DNA of 10,385 nucleotides from Solirubrobacterales bacterium (GTDB lineage Bacteria; Actinomycetota; Thermoleophilia; Solirubrobacterales; Solirubrobacteraceae), in contig PLYX01000077.1 of the NCBI GenBank assembly GCA_003151895.1, forward strand, positions 1 through 10,385, in the 5' to 3' direction. Shown here piece by piece: positions 8,132-10,385 of the stretch (its first letter is position 1; each line of letters opens with the position of its first letter). A program made the position numbers and the translations under genes. A model generated the notes under the pieces. The model searched no databases, was not told the origin of the DNA, and worked only from the letters and a program-made list of their open reading frames with translations.

Positions 8132-9088
8132 ATGTTTATCGTCGCCAACGTCATCCAGGAAGCGTTCTCGCCGCTCATAGCGGTGTTCGAATCGATCCTG
8201 GTGTTCATCCACGCCAACGTCGTGGGCGGCAGTTGGGGGCTTGCGATCGTGGGGTTGACGGTGTTGATCCGTGCGGTGCTGGTGCCGCTGACGCTGAAGC
8301 AGTTCCGCTCGATGCAGGAACTTCAGCGCCTCGCCCCGGAGCTGAAGGCGCTTCAGGAGAAGTACAAGGACGACAAGCAGCGCCAGCAGCAGGAGATCAT
8401 GAGCTTCTACCGCGAGCACAAAGTCAACCCGTTCGCGTCGTGCCTGCCGCTGCTGCTGCAGCTGCCGGTGTTCATCTCGCTGTTCTACATGCTGAGGACC
8501 GATCTCAAGAAGCACATCTGCGGGCCGGCGCTCGTCACCCACTACAACACGGCGTACCACTCGGCTGTGGCCAGCGTGAGCGGGATACCGGCGAAATACA
8601 TCGAAAAGACCAACTGCCAGCAGGTGGCGCCGGGCTCGGGCAAATTCCTGTTCCTGCCGGACATCACGAACAAGGCGACCGGCGCGGCTTTGATCGTGCT
8701 GCTGGTGCTCTACGTGGGCTCCCAGCTTGCCTCCACGATGATGATGTCGGCCTCGGCCGATCCCAACCAGCGGCGCCTGATGATGGTCCTGCCGCTGTTC
8801 TTCGTGATCATCCTCTATCGCTACCCGGCGGGCTTGCTTGTGTACTGGATCACCACAAACCTGTGGACGATCGGGCAGGGATACTTCGTGCGCCGCCGGA
8901 TCGGACCGCCGCCGACGGTGTCGCCGAGTAAGGGAGCGCCGGCGGCGGGCGGCAAGGGCTCGCCCAATGGAAGAACAGAGGGATCGGGAACGGTGAAGGG
9001 CGAGCCGGCGCTGGCCGGCGCCGGGGTGGGGAGCGCTCCGCCGCCGCCTCCGCGTAAGAAGAAGAAGCGCTCGGGCAGGCGACGATGA
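8132..9088 (+). CDS. yidC: Membrane protein insertase YidC/Oxa1
   Basis: Oxa1/YidC/Alb3-family insertase, 318 aa, which inserts and folds inner-membrane proteins alone or with SecYEG. It has the five-helix Gram-positive layout without the large periplasmic domain of proteobacteria. Hydrophobic segments lie near 11-30, 34-55, 101-121, 184-205 and 216-245. Arg47 (LIRAVLVPLTLKQFRSMQ) is the conserved groove arginine. The cytoplasmic coiled-coil hairpin is about 57-98 (LQRLAPELKALQEKYKDDKQ). The loop between helices 3 and 4 (about 122-175) is fairly long and has Cys130 and Cys162. No lipobox is seen at the N-terminus. The tail (254-318) is Pro/Gly-rich and ends RKKKKRSGRRR, a basic patch suited to binding ribosomes. 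The start is ATG with a weak AAGGCAGG. The stop overlaps khpB as ATGA. Confidence 0.96.
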   Translation: MFIVANVIQEAFSPLIAVFESILVFIHANVVGGSWGLAIVGLTVLIRAVLVPLTLKQFRSMQELQRLAPELKALQEKYKDDKQRQQQEIMSFYREHKVNPFASCLPLLLQLPVFISLFYMLRTDLKKHICGPALVTHYNTAYHSAVASVSGIPAKYIEKTNCQQVAPGSGKFLFLPDITNKATGAALIVLLVLYVGSQLASTMMMSASADPNQRRLMMVLPLFFVIILYRYPAGLLVYWITTNLWTIGQGYFVRRRIGPPPTVSPSKGAPAAGGKGSPNGRTEGSGTVKGEPALAGAGVGSAPPPPPRKKKKRSGRRR

Positions 9089-9591
9089 GCCAACCTCAGG
9101 AGCTTCGGGAGGAGCACGAGGATCCGGCGAGCGTGCTGCGAGAGTTGCTCGAGAAGATCGTGGACGGTCTCGGACTCGATGTGGACGTGCGAATCGAGGA
9201 GTCCGACGGCACGCTGACCGGATGTGTGGAGGGGGAGGACGTCGGCCTGTTCATCGGTCACCGCGGGCAGACGATCGACGCGGTGCAGCATTTGGCGCAG
9301 CGGATTGTGTTTAAAGGCCCGCCCACCCCACCCACCCACGGCTCACGGGATGCGCGGGTTGTGATCGACGCGGACGGCTACCGGGAGCGCCGGGCGGAGA
9401 CGCTGAGGTCGATCGCGCTCGACGCGGCCGAGGAGTCGCTGCGCTCCGGGCAGGCGATCGAGCTCGACCCGATGCCCGCGTTTGAGCGCCGCATCGTCCA
9501 CGAATACCTGCGTGAGCGCGGCGGCGTCGAGACCCACAGCGAGGGTGAGGAGCCCGAGCGGTATCTGGTCGTGGAGCCGAGCGAGGCTTGA
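9085..9591 (+). CDS. khpB: KH-R3H RNA-binding protein KhpB (Jag)
   Basis: Single-strand nucleic-acid-binding protein of the Jag/KhpB (EloR) family, 168 aa. The start is ATG at 9085, overlapping the yidC stop (ATGA). A type II KH domain includes GLFIGHRGQTIDAVQHLAQ (54-72), with the GxxG-like IGHRG loop. The R3H part begins at VVIDADGYRERRAETL (92-107) and continues through PAFERRIVHEYLRERGG (131-147), including the R-x-x-x-H type motif. The Jag_N domain of firmicute proteins is absent, as is usual in actinobacteria. A Pro/Thr stretch, GPPTPPTHG (78-86), lies between the two domains and is encoded by a very C-rich tract. In streptococci and relatives the protein affects cell elongation and binds sRNAs and mRNAs; its role here is inferred. 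It couples to rsmG through a TTGA overlap. Confidence 0.93.
   Translation: MSQPQELREEHEDPASVLRELLEKIVDGLGLDVDVRIEESDGTLTGCVEGEDVGLFIGHRGQTIDAVQHLAQRIVFKGPPTPPTHGSRDARVVIDADGYRERRAETLRSIALDAAEESLRSGQAIELDPMPAFERRIVHEYLRERGGVETHSEGEEPERYLVVEPSEA
9318..9337 (-). other. G-quadruplex motif on the template strand of khpB
   Basis: The minus strand carries five consecutive runs of three or four G separated by single bases (T, T, T, C), which fits a very stable parallel G-quadruplex. It encodes PPTPP on the plus strand. The motif is read directly; folding in the cell is inferred. Confidence 0.6.
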
Positions 9592-10319
9592 ACGCCGCTC
9601 GAGTGTTTCACGTGAAACCGGAGGTACCTGCCGAGCTCGAAGCGCTCGCCGCACGCTACGGCCTCATTGGGGACCAGGGCGAGCAACTGGCGATCCTGCT
9701 TGCGCAACTGGCCACCGACGAGCTTGCTCCGACAAGCGTGAGGGACCCCTTGCGTGCTCTCGACGTACACCTCGCCGACTCGCTGGTGGCGCTCGAGCTG
9801 GAGATCGTGCGCGAGGCCAGTCAGATCGCCGATGTCGGCGCGGGAGCCGGCTTTCCGGGCCTACCGCTCGCCGTGGCGCTTCCGCGCAGTGAGGTCAAGC
9901 TGGTGGAGAGTCAGGCGCGCAAGTGCATGTTCATCGAGCGTGTGATGGCCGGTGCCGGGATCGAGAACGCCGAGGCGGTGTGCGCGCGGGTGGAGGAGTG
10001 GCCGGAGGGCATCGGCGCGCATGATGTGGTGCTGGCACGTGCGGTGGCGCCGCAGGCGATCGTGCTGGAGTATGCGGCGCCGCTGTTGCGCCTCGGTGGA
10101 GCGCTGGTGGACTGGCGCGGGCAACGCGACTCGGAGGAGGAGCGGACCGCGATGGAGGCGGCCGAGTTGCTTGGGCTGAGGCGCGAGTCGATCCGCCGCG
10201 TGGAGCCGTTCGAGGGGGTGCGGGATCACCATCTGCACGTCTACGCGAAGGTTCGGGAGACACCGGACAGCTTTCCACGTCGGGTTGGTATGGCCCGCAA
10301 GAAGCCGCTCGTGACGTGA
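9588..10319 (+). CDS. rsmG: 16S rRNA (guanine527-N7)-methyltransferase RsmG
   Basis: SAM-dependent methyltransferase (GidB) that forms m7G527 in 16S rRNA; loss gives low-level streptomycin resistance in several bacteria. It has 243 aa from a TTG at 9588 that overlaps the khpB stop as TTGA. A GTG at 9603 (residue 6) is an alternative. Neither has a well-spaced Shine-Dalgarno, so coupling is likely. HLADSLVALE (61-70) and the SAM-binding loop IADVGAGAGFPGLPLAVALP (80-99) are typical, as is KLVESQARKCMFIERV (104-119). The C-terminal FPRRVGMARKKPL (229-241) matches the family ending. The first codons, V-F-H-V-K-P (6-11), are also the parS site. A parA-like start follows 54 bp later, the usual rsmG-parA order. 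Confidence 0.96.
   Translation: MNAARVFHVKPEVPAELEALAARYGLIGDQGEQLAILLAQLATDELAPTSVRDPLRALDVHLADSLVALELEIVREASQIADVGAGAGFPGLPLAVALPRSEVKLVESQARKCMFIERVMAGAGIENAEAVCARVEEWPEGIGAHDVVLARAVAPQAIVLEYAAPLLRLGGALVDWRGQRDSEEERTAMEAAELLGLRRESIRRVEPFEGVRDHHLHVYAKVRETPDSFPRRVGMARKKPLVT
9604..9619. other. parS: parS centromere site for ParB
   Basis: TGTTTCACGTGAAACC contains the perfect 14-bp palindrome GTTTCACGTGAAAC (9605-9618), the known chromosomal parS core. It matches the 16-bp Bacillus consensus TGTTNCACGTGAAACA at all but the last base. ParB binds and spreads from such sites near oriC. It lies inside codons 6-11 of rsmG, about 4 kb from the proposed oriC and just upstream of the presumed parA gene. 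Confidence 0.9.
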
Positions 10320-10329
10320 AGTCGAGCCC

Positions 10330-10373
10330 GTGGCCCCACCGGTCCTGAGCTGTCGCTGCTGCCGGGAGGCCAC
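10330..10373 (+). promoter_or_regulatory. Inverted repeat covering the ribosome binding site of the next gene
   Basis: GTGGCC (10330-10335) and GGCCAC (10368-10373) are perfect 6-bp arms. The downstream arm overlaps the GGGAGG Shine-Dalgarno (10364-10369) of the following start. The 32-nt loop makes spontaneous pairing modest, so a regulatory role is only a possibility. Confidence 0.25.
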
Positions 10374-10385
10374 TTGACCGCGATC
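10374..10385 (+). CDS. Start of next gene, probably parA/soj (partial)
   Basis: Only four codons are visible: TTG ACC GCG ATC (M-T-A-I). A strong GGGAGG Shine-Dalgarno (10364-10369) lies 4 nt upstream, the same design as the gyrB start in this window. A ParA ATPase with a deviant Walker A motif would be expected here from the conserved rsmG-parA-parB order and the adjacent parS. The visible residues are compatible with a ParA N-terminus but prove nothing. I assign it by context only. Confidence 0.45.

Overview
This window is the replication-origin neighbourhood of a high-GC bacterial chromosome. The gene order gyrA-gyrB-dciA-recF-dnaN-dnaA, divergent from rpmH-rnpA-yidD-yidC-khpB(jag)-rsmG, is the classic actinobacterial dnaA region. 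The strong G+C bias, the many GTG and TTG starts, the DUF721/DciA gene between recF and gyrB, and the R3H/KH protein without a Jag N-terminal domain all point to Actinomycetota. The wording of the L34 protein and a GyrB carrying an E. coli-like C-terminal insertion suggest a deep-branching class such as Thermoleophilia. That placement is an inference from memory of the families, not from a search.

Left half, minus strand (read right to left). dnaA (about 5504-6862) is followed by a 134-bp gap and then dnaN (4260-5369). recF follows 18 bp downstream, and dciA overlaps recF by 4 bp. A 227-bp gap follows, holding a probable gyrB promoter and a strong hairpin just before the gyrB ribosome binding site. 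gyrB (152-2623) and the first 46 codons of gyrA (1-140) complete this half. The dnaA-dnaN gap is the best oriC candidate. It has a row of degenerate DnaA boxes in one orientation, a short GC block, and an AT-rich tandem repeat resembling DnaA-trios, with one near-consensus box on the far side next to dnaN.

Centre. About 306 bp (6863-7168) separate the divergent dnaA and rpmH genes. They hold a probable -10 for each direction, an inverted repeat in the dnaA promoter spacer, and a G-rich, G-quadruplex-capable tract directly upstream of the rpmH -10.

Right half, plus strand. rpmH (L34), rnpA (RNase P protein), yidD, yidC (membrane insertase), khpB/jag (KH-R3H RNA-binding protein) and rsmG (16S rRNA m7G methyltransferase) are tightly packed, several with 4-bp NTGA stop/start overlaps. 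A near-perfect parS site (9604-9619) is embedded in the first codons of rsmG. The last 12 bases look like the TTG start of the next gene, most likely parA (Soj), which would complete the usual rsmG-parA-parB order.

Together these genes initiate replication (DnaA, oriC, DciA as helicase-loading factor, DnaN clamp), manage topology and repair at forks (gyrase, RecF), and segregate the origin (parS, ParAB). They also carry the rRNA/tRNA maturation and membrane-insertion genes that conventionally accompany the origin. All genes look intact. I see no mobile elements, CRISPR, tRNA or rRNA genes, and no unfamiliar multi-gene system. The points worth a second look are sub-genic: the oriC and parS elements, two G-quadruplex motifs, the GyrB insertion, and several UTR hairpins.
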